A stretch of DNA of 57,324 nucleotides from Welwitschia mirabilis (taxonomy: Eukaryota > Gnetophyta > Gnetopsida > Welwitschiales), in the NCBI GenBank assembly GCA_051453625.1, contig JBOZIK010000001.1, forward strand, positions 284,258,165-284,315,488, given 5' to 3'. Below, piece by piece: positions 10,236 to 20,128 of the stretch. The notes under the pieces are model-generated. The model was not told the origin of the DNA, searched no databases, and saw nothing but the letters and a program-made list of their open reading frames with translations. The first letter of the stretch is position 1, and each line of letters opens with the position of its first letter. The position numbers and the translations under genes are program-made.

Positions 10236-11340
10236 AGAGACCACAAAATGTTACTTAGACAGTGGATGTTCTTAGCATATGACTAGTGACAGGAGCTTGT
10301 TAGGAACCTTTCAAGACAATAATGGTAGAGAAGTAAATTTTGAAGACAATAGCAAGGGTTACATTATTGGTAAAGGATCCATTACTACAAATGAGCACCA
10401 TCCAAAATTCATAATGTTTATTTAATTAATGGTCTGAAGCACAATCTTTTGAGTATTTTCCAAATTTATGACAAAGGAAATATTGTCTTCTTGTATAAAT
10501 ATAGTTGTATTATTAGAAATGCTTTCACTAACAATGTTGTGTTAACTAGCAATAAATCAAAGTACATGTATATTATTGGCAGCTAAGACAAGAATGGAGA
10601 AGGGTGTTTTATTGTGGAAGAATATGAAATTAACATTTGGCATAGGAGGTTCAGTCACATGAATTTAAAAGACCTAAAGCCAATTTCAACAAAGGAAATT
10701 GTGTCTAGAATTCCCAAACTTAATATGTAATAAAGAAGGATGTGTGAGTCCTGCATGAAAGGTAAGCTATCTAAGTCTAGCTTCAAATCCAAATAAAGTA
10801 TTTCTACAAACCAATCTCTTGATCTTATTCATATGGACTTGGTTGGAGCAATTCAATCAAGAAGCTCGAGAGGTAAGAAATATTTTTTAGTTATGGTGGA
10901 TGATTTTTCTTATTTATGTTTGGTCTCATTCCTATCTAATAAAGATGAGACATTTGATCTATTTGTTAAAGTTTTTAGGAAAATACAAAATGAAAAAGGA
11001 TATACTATTAAAAAAATTTGATCTAATCCTGGAGGGGAATGTGAAAATGAAAAATTTAAGTAGTTCTATAATACTAATGAAATACAACATCAGTTTTCAA
11101 CTCCAGGAACTCCACAACAAACTAGAGTCACTGAACGAAAGAATAAAGGTCTAATTGAGATGGCTAGAATCATGTTAAATGAGTATGATTTACCTCAATA
11201 CTTTTAGGCACAACCATAAACACTGCATGTTATGTGAATAACAAAGTCTTCTTAAGAACAAGTATGATGAAGACAGCATACGAACTATAGCATGGTAAGA
11301 AACCAAACGTAAGCTATTTTAAAGTTTCTGGAAGTAAATG
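10236..11340 (+). pseudogene. Copia protease and integrase of element B
   Basis: The aspartic protease core CYLDSGCS-stop-HMTSD lies at 10249-10290, with catalytic Asp at 10258-10260 and DSG intact. The GAG-pre-integrase zinc region follows: WHRRFSHMN near 10638 and CESCMKGK near 10743. The integrase core has HMDLVGA (first Asp at 10836-10838) and KKYFLVMVDDFSYLC. The second catalytic site reads SNPGGECEN instead of SDHGGEFEN, so Asp is Asn at 11025-11027 and His is Pro. The third acidic residue survives in VTERKN (Glu at about 11132). Stops and frameshifts from 11020 onward make it dead. In life it would process the polyprotein and insert element cDNA. Confidence 0.88.
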
Positions 11341-11751
11341 ATCTATTCTCAAAGATAAAACTCACATAGGTAAATTTGAATTAAAATCTGATGATGGTAT
11401 TTTTCTCGGTTATCCTATTTATAGTAAATCATTCAAAGCGTTTAATAAATCCTCCCATAAAGCTGAGAAAACTATTCATATTAAGATTAATGAATCTAAC
11501 ACAAGTATTGTAGAAAAGGAAAGAGGTGATAACAACATAAGCATTTTCTCCACCTCACAAGTTAGCACCAGATCTTCTACTCCCTCTCAAATTGAATCTT
11601 CTTAAGACAAAAACTCTCAATGTGTTCCTTTCTTTCAATGAGAACCAAAAGGGATCACCCTGAAGATGCCATATTAAGTAATTTCCCTAAAGGAATCACT
11701 ATAAGAAGTGGTAAGCATATCAACCATAGTTTCCTTTTTTTTTTCCGGCCG

Positions 11752-12630
11752 AACAATGAACCAAAAACATTTTAGGAAGCAAAAAATGATGAATCATGGA
11801 TGTTATTCATGTAAAAGGATCTCAATCAATTCAAACAAAATAAAGTGTGGAACCTAGGTCTCCAACCAAAAAAGGAAGCATGTCATTAGTACAAAATGAG
11901 CATTCAAAAACAAAAGAGATGAACATCACAACATCATTTAAAATATAGCAAGATTAGTAAGTCAAGAATATTGCCAATAAGAGGGAATTAATTACAGCAA
12001 GACATTCACTCTAGTTGCTAGGTTAGAAGTGATTCGCATGTTACTTACCTATGCATGTTTTCATCAAATAAGATTATTTCAAATGGATATTAAGAGTATG
12101 TTTTTAAATGGTTTTATAAATGAGGAAGTCTATATAGCCCAACCTCTAGGATTTAGTAATTCAAAATTTTCTAATAACATTTCTAAGTTAAATAAATCTT
12201 TGCATGGTTTAAAACAAGTCCCTAGAGCTTAGTTTGATAGACTAAACTCTTTTCTCTTAGAAAATGAATTTACTAAGGGCAGTGCTGATCCAACTCTCTT
12301 CATTAAAAGGGACAAAGAAAATATTCTTATAACTCAGATCTATGTAGATGATATCATTTTTGATTTAACTAAGCACTTTCTTGCCTTGGAATTTGCCAAC
12401 CTCATGCAAAACAAATTCAAAATGAGCTTAGTCAGTGAACTAAATTTCTTTCTAGGACTGCAAATAAAACAAAGAAAGCATGGAATTTTCATCTATCAAT
12501 CTAAGTATATTCACAATATCCTAGTCAAATACAACATGATAGAATCTAAAGATACTAAAACTCTTGTATCCACTAACACTAAGATAAGCAAAGATGAACT
12601 TGAAAATAAAGTAGATCAAAAACTATATTG
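11752..12630 (+). pseudogene. Copia reverse transcriptase of element B
   Basis: The region opens with EPKTF-stop-EAKNDESWM and NQFKQNKVWNLG (the copia RT start). The first catalytic block is QMDIKSMFLNGFINEEVYI at about 12080-12136 (Asp 12086-12088), followed by QPLGF and LHGLKQVPRA. The second block is IYVDDIIF with the Asp pair at 12347-12352. Then come LNFFLGLQIKQ and IFIYQSKYIHNIL, typical of the thumb region. Both catalytic blocks are intact, but stops at about 12230 and 12629 and a degraded stretch at 11880-12030 break the protein. Confidence 0.9.
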
Positions 12631-13284
12631 AGGTCTTATAGAAATCTTCCTATATGTCACTACTAGCAAACTTGACATTGCCTATAGTGTTGGAGTTCGT
12701 GTAAGATATCAAACTGACCCTAGAAAATTCCACCTTACCCAAGTTAAAAGAATCTTGAGGTATCTCAAGTTCACTCAAAACTTTAATCTTTGGTATGACT
12801 ACAACACTACATTAGATGTAAAAGGATATAGTGATGCTGATTAGGCAAGAGGTGTTGATAACAAAAAAAGCACTTACTTCTGTATGGAAAACTGCCTAGT
12901 TTTGTGGTCAAATAGAAAACAAACCACAACATCTTTATCCACTACTGGAGCAAAATACATAGTTGTAGGAGCATGCTGTACTTAGTTGCTTTGGATGAAA
13001 TAGATGATGATTAACTTTGATGTAAAACTTGACAAAATCAAAATCCCTTATGATAACACTAGTGCGATAAACATAACCAAAAGCCCTATTCAGCACTTAG
13101 AACCAAGCATATAGAAATTAGACGTCACTTTATTTGGGAACATGTCCATAGTAACAATGTTACTCTTGAATACATCTCAAGTAATAAACAAGTTGCAAAT
13201 GCCATGACCAAGAGTTTGAGTGAAGAAAAATTTGTATTTTTTAGAAAACAACTTGGTGTAGGGATCAATTCCGTATCAATATAA
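12631..13284 (+). pseudogene. Copia RNase H of element B
   Basis: This region reads GYSDAD-stop-ARGVDNKKST at about 12824-12880, where copia has a DADWA-type motif: the Trp is now TAG at 12842-12844. The acidic STAEAEY motif is degraded to STTGAKYIV (near 12938-12960), so both Glu are gone. PYDNTSAINITKSP near 13048 matches the usual CDN-SAI block. The polyprotein would end with LGVGINSVSI and TAA at 13282-13284. It would degrade RNA in the RNA:DNA hybrid; here it is inactive. Confidence 0.87.
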
Positions 13285-13418
13285 AATGCAATTTTTGACC
13301 CTACATTTGTCATCATCTAAGTCGTATCAAGTAAAACGCAAATATGGAAATATTCCTTCATGTCTTTCTCATCATTTTCCCTTCTTGAAGCTCTAAGCCT
13401 AACGTGTGTTATACCTCA

Positions 13419-13641
13419 GACGTCCTAGTCCATATACCAGATGTCCGACTGATAACTTGAAAATCATGTTGAGGTTCACCCTAGACGTCCCCACATTCTG
13501 TTCGGACGTCCAACTATCAAACTTTTCCTTAATCCGACCTCATGCTCTGATGTCCCGGCCTATCCCACTGGACGTTTCTGAAAAAATTCTAACCGAGCGG
13601 GTTTTTAAACTCGGACATCGCAATATAAAATGTCGGATGTT
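13419..13641 (+). repeat. Internal paired GACGTC-like array, between pol and extra ORF
   Basis: Eight degenerate GACGTC motifs start at 13419, 13440, 13484, 13505, 13549, 13571, 13614 and 13636. Distances are 21, 44, 21, 44, 22, 43 and 22. The within-pair distance is that of the LTR arrays, but the between-pair distance is 43-44 instead of 34-35. A TATAAAA lies inside the last pair, and the extra ORF starts about 160 bp later. Confidence 0.88.
13624..13630 (+). promoter_or_regulatory. Candidate TATA box for the extra ORF
   Basis: TATAAAA, 174 bp before the ATG at 13798 and within the internal palindrome array. Promoter function is inferred from placement; in an AT-rich genome such a match can occur by chance. 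Confidence 0.4.
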
Positions 13642-13797
13642 TGGCCCTTGACGTGGACGCAAACCTGTGGACACCTCGAAGTTCTTCTTTCTCATTTAAA
13701 AATGGTTCCCTTCTTATTCATTCCATTCTCACTTCTCATTTTCCATCTTTGTCTCTGGCCCTCTTGACTTTCTATCTCCGCTCTTGAAATTCTCATC

Positions 13798-14861
13798 ATG
13801 GTGGAATCCAAATTCTCCACATCTAGAAAAGGCAAGGACCCAATCTCAGAAGTTGACTGGTTTCTCTTTCCAGAGCACAAAAAGAACTGGTTAGGATGTT
13901 TCTCCATGAGGCCACTAGCTCTAGAACGAAGAATAGATTTGGAGTCCTTCTGCCATGAGCTCAGGCTGGAGCCAAAATTTGTAGAACAAGGATGGATGTA
14001 CGTGTTGAATCCAGACACTAAAGCCTCTGTGAAAATGGTACGATTATTTTTCTGTAATGGTATCTTTGACAAAAGCAACGGAAATTAGTCTCTAAAGTTT
14101 ATGGGAGTACTGTTGAAATAGATTTAGAAACTATATTTTTAATTACAAGTTTTCCAAATGATGGCTTCTTTCAGGAAATAAATTCAGTAGCCTCTCTTGA
14201 AGAAGCAGTATCTAAAGATGTCATAATAAAGGAATTATGTGGAAAACGAGTTGTGTGGTATGCAAATCTTCCTACCAATCAGTTAAAACCATTCTATCAG
14301 GTTGTCTTTCATATTTTTATGCATAATGTAGTTCCTAAGCTTGGTCACAAGGACGAAGTTTCACCCCTCTATGCTTATATCATGTCTTGTTTAGGAATTG
14401 GGGTCAAGATCAATCTTTGTAAATTTATAATGTATTATATCAGCCGATTTTTCATTGCCAGTCATTCCAATTTGCCCTTGGGAGGTTTAATCATAGCTAT
14501 TCTCGAGAATCACCAGTTTATTATTTAGAGAGATGAAGAACTAGTCAAAGTACCGAAGCCACTTGGTTCTTTCTCATTAAAGAAGATGAACATCTTTGTT
14601 GATATAATTGGGCCTTCTCCTCCTTCAAAGAAGCAGTAGCGTACAGAGGAAGGATCTACCTCAGAGCAAACTTCAAATGAATTTCTTTACAAAGCCATTT
14701 AGAGTCTTCAGGTTTCTGTAGATAAATTAAATAAGAAGGTAGATCATATGGTTCTTGGTTTATCTGCTTTTGGTCTTGAGATACCACCAGATTCAGAAGA
14801 AGAAGAAGAAGCTCAAGGAGAACCTACATCCTCTTCTCATCATGACGACTCTTCTGAATAG
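13798..14861 (+). pseudogene. Extra ORF after pol (PF20167-like plant transposon protein)
   Basis: An additional sense-strand coding region of about 350 codons lies between pol and the 3' LTR. The N-terminal part (13798-14085) includes SKFSTSRKGKDPISEVDWF, RRIDLESFCHELRLEP and SVKMVRLFFCNGIF. One frameshift near 14070-14090 leads to LVSKVYGSTVEIDLETI, then NLPTNQLKPFYQVVFHIFMH, GHKDEVSPLYAYIMSCL and VKINLCKFIMYYI, and an acidic Ser/Glu-rich tail ending DDSSE-TAG at 14859. The R-FY, V-G and HKxEV-x-LYAY pattern resembles the putative plant transposon protein domain (PF20167). Besides the frameshift only three in-frame TAGs (14526, 14637, 14700) interrupt it, each explicable as CAG to TAG. Its function is unknown. 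Confidence 0.75.
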
Positions 14862-15298
14862 TCCTCTTATCTCTCTCTCATGTCTTTTCCTCTCATATTC
14901 TAAATTCTCTTCTGCCTTCTATCTGACCTTTTGTATTTCAATGACGACAAAAGGGGAGAATATTTTGTGTAATTATATTGAAAATCCTTAAGTGTAAATG
15001 TTCAACTCAATTTAATATAAAAGTTTCTTCCATGCTTACATAAATTTCATGATTATGTGTTGTGATTTCGTGTTTGTGTATTGTTCTGGCACGATCATCC
15101 CACATTTACTTGACTACTTAAAAAAATGTTCTACTATCTAACATGGCAAATATCTACATGCTTTTCTTCTGAACATTTAGTTGAGTTAGGTATATATATA
15201 ATTGTTTGGATCAAGTTTGATGAACAGGTGACACTAATCAAATCGGATGATGAACTTAGGGGGAGCACTCTTCTTATTTTTCACAAATTGTCATCATT
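14862..15298 (+). other. 3' untranslated internal region of element B
   Basis: Non-coding DNA between the extra ORF and the PPT. It contains an upstream purine tract ACAAAAGGGGAGAA (near 14947) resembling a second, internal polypurine tract, and GGGGGAGCACTC near 15259. Element C keeps the same layout. Confidence 0.6.
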
Positions 15299-15311
15299 GA
15301 AAAGCGGGAGA
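15299..15311 (+). promoter_or_regulatory. Polypurine tract of element B
   Basis: GAAAAGCGGGAGA directly before the LTR start TGTTGAG. It would prime plus-strand synthesis. Copy C has the cleaner AAAAGGGGGAAA. Confidence 0.85.
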
Positions 15312-15429
15312 TTGTTGAGTAAGGCGTATTTCAATGATAAACAATAGAAGCATTACCAGGAACTCAATCTCAGCCCAAGAATCTTGTCTTGCGGAGCAAC
15401 AAACTCAGGCCAAGCAAAAACAATACTGG

Positions 15430-15641
15430 GACGTCCGCCCCTCTACCTGGGACGTCTGGACCTGCACTTGGAAAACTTTATTGGGACGTCTGCCCTTCAA
15501 CCCGGGACGTTCGGACCTGTGATCGGTCAGAATGTATTGGGATGTCCGAGGCTGAGAACCGATACGTCGGGCTTTTGTCTCTATTCTCTCTCAAAAAGGT
15601 TCTTTAAAACTGGGACGTCTGACCTTTTCTCCTGGGACGTC
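15430..15641 (+). repeat. Paired GACGTC array in U3 of LTR B
   Basis: Motif starts are 15430, 15451, 15485, 15506, 15541, about 15562, 15614 and 15636, with distances 21, 34, 21, 35, 21, 52 and 22. Most copies read GGGACGTCY. Pairs sit two helical turns apart, and the wide step is the last before the TATA box 40 bp further on. Confidence 0.92.
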
Positions 15642-15675
15642 TGGTCAGCTATCCATTGCTGCGGAACAAGGGTGT

Positions 15676-15684
15676 CATATAAAC
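15676..15684 (+). promoter_or_regulatory. TATA box of LTR B
   Basis: CATATAAAC, 40 bp after the last palindrome. Copy C has CATATAAAT at the same offset. Confidence 0.65.
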
Positions 15685-15861
15685 ATTGGGTGTTAAATTA
15701 AAAGCAAAAACAACTAGGAGATGGTGCTGGGTGGCACACTTATCTAAACAAACGCTCCTTAGGGTTTTCTCTATTTCAAACCTCTTATAAATCAAGTCTC
15801 ATAGATGGTACAATACACCAACCTGTGGAAATATTATCTATATATCAAATCCAGAGAAACA

Positions 15862-15888
<27 letters not shown>
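15862..15888 (+). repeat. (CT)n microsatellite in LTR B
   Basis: About 27 nt of CT repeats downstream of the TATA box, in the probable transcribed R/U5 part. The same tract is about 13 nt in the 5' LTR and about 30 nt in LTR C. Confidence 0.95.
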
Positions 15889-15892
<4 letters not shown>

Positions 15893-16339
15893 GATTGTAT
15901 TTGAACTGAACTAGGGATTACTGATTTCCTCTAAATGTAAAATTCATACTGATGAATCCAAGCATCTAAGGCTTATTTCTCATCAGGCTTCTCTCTATTA
16001 TTCTTCTTTGTTGTGCTCAAGCAAGAGCAAATCCTGTGATTTCAACCCTAGCTAAAGGGTGGTTGTACTAAAAAGATCTGTTGATTAAGGGAATCAGGAG
16101 GCTGAAAGCTTGTGCTACCTCTTGAGAGTGGAGTAGGCTTGGAGAGTCGAATCACTATAAAATTTGGTAGTCCTTTTCTTGTGCATTGTTTAGTGTTTGA
16201 TTTTATTTCACTTCACTAAATTGTTGTTATATTTCTATATAAATTTAAAACCCTATTCACCTTTGCCTTTGGAGTGTTTTTGATCCTAATAGATAGGTTT
16301 TAGAGGAGTTAGGTTAGGGCGGCCACAAGGGGACACTGG

Positions 16340-17132
16340 CATGAGCTTCTTGAGGTAGATGTCTCATTCATAAGATCTTGCAAACTATTGAGATTGGACC
16401 TCTGCTTTAAAAAGAAATGGGTCATACCATTTAAAGCCGCCTTGTATATGACCATAACCTGGAAGGCAAACGACTTATAGCGTGCGGGGAGGCGATCATA
16501 GATGACTTGAAAATGATTGTTAAGTGTTCTAGTTATCTCTTTGTGTTCCTTCTGGATGGTCGCCCTTCCAAATTGGTGAAGAAATGCTTAAGTCAACTCA
16601 TTCCAAAAATCGATGGAACTGGGAGGTAGACATAGGTACCAGAGATGAGCTTCTTCTCTAAGATAGAGGAGAAACAGTTGGCAAGCGATGTCTTCTTGGT
16701 TGACCCCTAGAAAGTGGACTCTGCTAGTAAAAAATGGTGATATAGTCCTCCAGGGCCAAAGAAGAATGATGTCTCCATGCTTGGAGGAACTTATCATGTT
16801 CGATGAGTAGAGGGTTGATGACGAGAAAGTCAAGGGGTTATTCCCAATAAAGGCGGAGGTAAATTAGCCATTAGTGGATTGGTTGCGAAGGGGACAGGAT
16901 TAGTAGGGAATGGAGGGTTAGCGGTTGGAGACCACGTGAGACCAAAAAAGGAGGTTTCTGAAGAGGAATCTTCAGAGAAGGTTGTAGTAATGGAGAAAGG
17001 AATGGATTGTAAGGATTCCTGACTTCCTCCTTCTTCTGCTGTTGTCACATCTTGGAGTGTGTGTAATAACAATAAGCCAAAGCAACTGCTTCGCACCCTC
17101 CTTCTAGTACCAGTGAAGACACATTGATGCAT
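16340..17132 (-). pseudogene. Ty3/gypsy gag fragment
   Basis: Read on the minus strand, this is a Ty3/gypsy capsid (Retrotrans_gag) domain. A stretch near 16810-16770 gives IEHDKFLQAWRHHSSLALED. It is followed by FLGVNQEDIACQLFLLYLREE and AHLWYLCLPPSSIDFWNEL (16730-16590), then a stop where AFLHQFGRATIQKEHKEI continues (to about 16530). These are the usual capsid blocks, including W-L-P-SI-W-EL. The N-terminal side (17130-16835) is Pro-rich and in another frame. Protease and polymerase are absent: copia LTR B begins 50 bp beyond the end. It would be the structural protein of a separate, now fragmentary element. Confidence 0.75.
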
Positions 17133-18400
17133 ATTCTCTTCCCTAGGCTTGGAAGAGGCAACAACGCTTGCTTTCTAGGGTGAGGTCCTTCACTTGTTTT
17201 AGAGGACGGCTGGAAATTAGCTACTCGAAACAATTTTCCTTAAGGTACAAAGTAATTGGGGAACAGGGTTAGAATAATGGGACAATGCCTAGCAGGTAAG
17301 TCCTCACAGAAGTAGGATAAACAAACAAAATGAAAGAGGAGTAAAGGTCACAAAAGGGGGAGGGATGTGTCCTCCTAAGTGCTCCAGGGTCTCCCAAAGA
17401 CAAGCAAGATGGAGGAGGTCTTGGTTATGGGATTAGAGGATCCTGACAAGTTTCCTTCCAAGGCTAGAGTGCGAGGTTGTATGAGGTTTGAATGAGGAGA
17501 CAAGATGCGTCTAAGGGTGGCCTTCTCCGAGGAACATGATGGGAATTCTCCTTCACTTGAAGGGGCTGCCTCAAACGAGGTCCTCAATTCGCTGAGGTAC
17601 TTACAAGACAGAAGTCTCAGAACATCAAGAAAGAATTCTTTTATTGCAGAAAACTCCCAAAACATCACACTCTCTTCGTTCCCTCATCATGAAAGACAAT
17701 ATAATGGTCTTTGTTTTTGGGTGGAGAAGAGGAGAGTAGCAGTATTACATTTTACAACAAGATGATAAGAGGGGAAGACCTAAGAGAAGTGCATGAGGAG
17801 GGGGAATTAATTAGTCCTTCTAGTGTGTTCTATTGGTGAAGAAGGTGGCTTGTTGTTAGGGCTCAAAACTATCCATGAGATTGAGCTGGTTGTTTGTGAC
17901 ATAAAAGGGCGAAAGGGGGAATCTCTAGTTCATGATGAGATCATGGAATTGGAGGAGGAGTGAGGGAATAAGGAGAGACTGTCGCGGAGTCCCCTAGATG
18001 TGGAGATCGAGAGGTGGGAGAAAAATGTGAAAGAACTACCCCTTTGCTCTGGGAGTATAGATGCTCAGATGGAGATTCTATAAATAGCTTCAAATTGGCA
18101 ACGACTTGTTAGACTGATAACTGGTGCATCTAGAGTCTTGGCTCATCCCTGATGATGCCAAAGAGGATCATTCTACCAAAGCAAGTGTCCCCTCATCGAT
18201 TACCAGGCTAGTATTCACCCTGTGGTGTAACGTCACAGGCAAGCTCACGTTGCTCTAGCGCGCCTTAAGGGTTTGATGCAACCTTAGGACTCTTCTACCA
18301 ATGATTAAATAGTTGAAGAAAGTAAAAAGTCGGCAACCTCAAAAAAAGAGTCGAGTCGTCAGGTCTGAGACTAGTCCTCAAAAAAGTCAGCATTGAACAA
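17133..18400 (-). other. Probable gypsy 5' UTR/LTR region, higher G+C
   Basis: This lies upstream of the gypsy gag in its reading direction. It is richer in G and C than the rest of the window. TTTATTGCAGAAAACTCC near 17640 resembles antisense LTR sequence of large gypsy elements. I could not find clear LTR ends or a primer site. Short open frames here on both strands have no recognised similarity. Confidence 0.4.
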
Positions 18401-18857
18401 ACATTAAAAAATTAGTTCCCTCTAATTTCAATAATGTAAGACATTACTAAATACCTTTTAGCCCTTTAATTATGATATAAGAACATCTAAATCAATATGT
18501 TTACATGCTCTATGGGTTTTCGAAAAGTAGCAAATTAGTAATCAAACGTTGAATCATAAAATTGAAGCTACAGTTTAGATAATGAATGATCAATTTAAAA
18601 CCATATTACGCATCTCACACATGTGTTAAGCAAATAGAACTTCAACAACAGAACAATACAATGCATTTAGAGAATATCTGTAATTTTAATGTTTGATTTA
18701 GAGGTAACATCAAACAAATGATGCCACTGTGCGAGTCAACACAACCCACAAAGCCAGAAGCCCAGAATCACACACGAAAAAAAGAGCTAAGCATAAATCC
18801 ATATATAGCAAAGTCCTAAATCCTAAGGGTTCTTAGAAGAATTATTGCTAGCAGTCC
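18401..18857. other. AT-rich DNA, nothing recognised
   Basis: No coding frame, LTR or RNA gene is recognised before the gap. Confidence 0.5.
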
Positions 18858-18957
18858 NNNNNNNNNNNNNNNNNNNNNNNNNNNNNNNNNNNNNNNNNNN
18901 NNNNNNNNNNNNNNNNNNNNNNNNNNNNNNNNNNNNNNNNNNNNNNNNNNNNNNNNN
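18858..18957. other. Assembly gap (100 N)
   Basis: A run of 100 N; it cuts copia element C inside its extra ORF. Confidence 0.99.
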
Positions 18958-19558
18958 TGGCATGCAAATATTTCTACCAACAGTTAAAATCATTCTATTG
19001 GATTATCTTTTAGATTTTTATGCATAATTTAGTTCCTAAGCTTGGTTACAAGGATAAAGTTTTAACCCTCTATGCCTATATCATGTTTTGTTTAGGAACT
19101 AGGATCAAGATCAATCATTGTAAATTTATAATGTATTATATCAGCCAATTTTTCATTGTCAGTCATTTCAGTTTGCCCATCAGAGATTTAATCATAGCTA
19201 TTCTCTAGAATTGTTAGTTTATTATTCAGAGAGATGAAGAATTAATCAAAGTACCAAAGCCACTTAACTATTTTTCATTAAAAAAGATGAACATCTTTTT
19301 TGATATAATTGGGCCTTCTCCTCCTCTAAAGAAGAAGTAGTGTACAGAGGAAGGATTTACCTTAGAGAAAATTTCAAATGAATTTCTTCACAAGCCATTC
19401 ATAGTCTTTAGACTTCCATAGATAAACTAAATAAGAAGATAGATCATATATGTTTTGGTTTATCTATTTTTGGTCTTGAGATTCCACAAGATTTAGAAGA
19501 AGAAGAAGCTCAAGGAGAACCTACATCCTCTTCTCATCATTATAACTCTTCTAAATAG
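18958..19558 (+). pseudogene. Extra ORF of element C, C-terminal part
   Basis: This is the second copy of the PF20167-like extra ORF. After WHANISTN a one-base deletion shifts the frame; then LVPKLGYKDKVLTLYAYIMF and IKINHCKFIMYYISQFF align with B. The acidic tail ends at TAG 19556-19558, in the same place as in B. The HK-EV motif of B is YK-KV here. Additional stops interrupt the tail. Having two copies shows that the ORF belongs to the element family rather than being a chance insert in B. Confidence 0.72.
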
Positions 19559-19999
19559 TCCTCTTATCTATCTCTCATGTCTTTTCCTCTCATCTTCTAA
19601 ATTTTCTTCTGCTCTCTATCTGATCTTTTGTATTTTCAATGATCACAAAGGAGGAGGATATTTTGCATAATTATATTGAAAATCTTCTAGTGTAAATGTT
19701 CAACTTAATTTAATGCAAAAGTTTCTTTCATGCATACATAAATTTCATGATTATGTATTGTAATTTCATGTTTACGTATTATTTTGGCATAATCATCCCA
19801 CATTTACTTAAATACTTTAAAAACATTGGTCTACTATCTAACATGGTAAATATCTACATGCTTTTCTTCTGACCGTTTATATGAGATATGTATATATATA
19901 GTTGTTTGGATCAAGTTTGATGAATAGACGACACCAATCAAATCAGATGATGAACTAATGAGGAGCACTCTACTTATTTCTCATAAATTATCATCATTA

Positions 20000-20011
20000 A
20001 AAAGGGGGAAA
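20000..20011 (+). promoter_or_regulatory. Polypurine tract of element C
   Basis: AAAAGGGGGAAA just before the LTR start (TATTGAG, from TGTTGAG). Confidence 0.85.
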
Positions 20012-20128
20012 TTATTGAGTAAGGCATATTTCAATAATGAATAATAGAAGCATTACTAGGAACTCACTCTCAATTCAAGAATATTATCTTGTAAAGAAAA
20101 ACACTCAAGTCGAGTAAAACAATACTGG

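Larger units (their letters stand above)
7553..16291 (+). mobile_element. Copia element B, with extra ORF after pol
   Basis: This is a long Ty1/copia element (8.7 kb as preserved). It holds a truncated 5' LTR, PBS, gag, protease, integrase, RT, RNase H, a palindrome array, an additional ORF, a polypurine tract and a complete 3' LTR of 979 bp. About 280 bp of plastid-like DNA sits between gag and protease. The domain order (integrase before RT) is that of copia. The length and the extra ORF recall the SIRE/Maximus lineage, but this ORF is not a clear envelope-like protein. Aligned 5' and 3' LTR ends differ at about five of 41 bases, all transitions, so the insertion is old. Element C is a close relative. 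Confidence 0.88.
15313..16291 (+). repeat. 3' LTR of element B, complete
   Basis: The 979 bp run from TGTTGAGTAAGG to TGATCCTAATA, with the terminal CCTAACA changed to CCTAATA. U3 holds the palindrome array (15430-15641) and a TATA box (15676); R/U5 holds the CT microsatellite. It aligns along its length with LTR C and over its last 470 bp with the truncated 5' LTR. Confidence 0.92.

Noticed and set aside
15334-15701. Three overlapping frames with repeated Trp-Asp-Val or Gly-Thr motifs
   Set aside because: They are translations of the GGGACGTCC array in LTR B, not proteins. The repeat is at DNA level and lies upstream of the TATA box.
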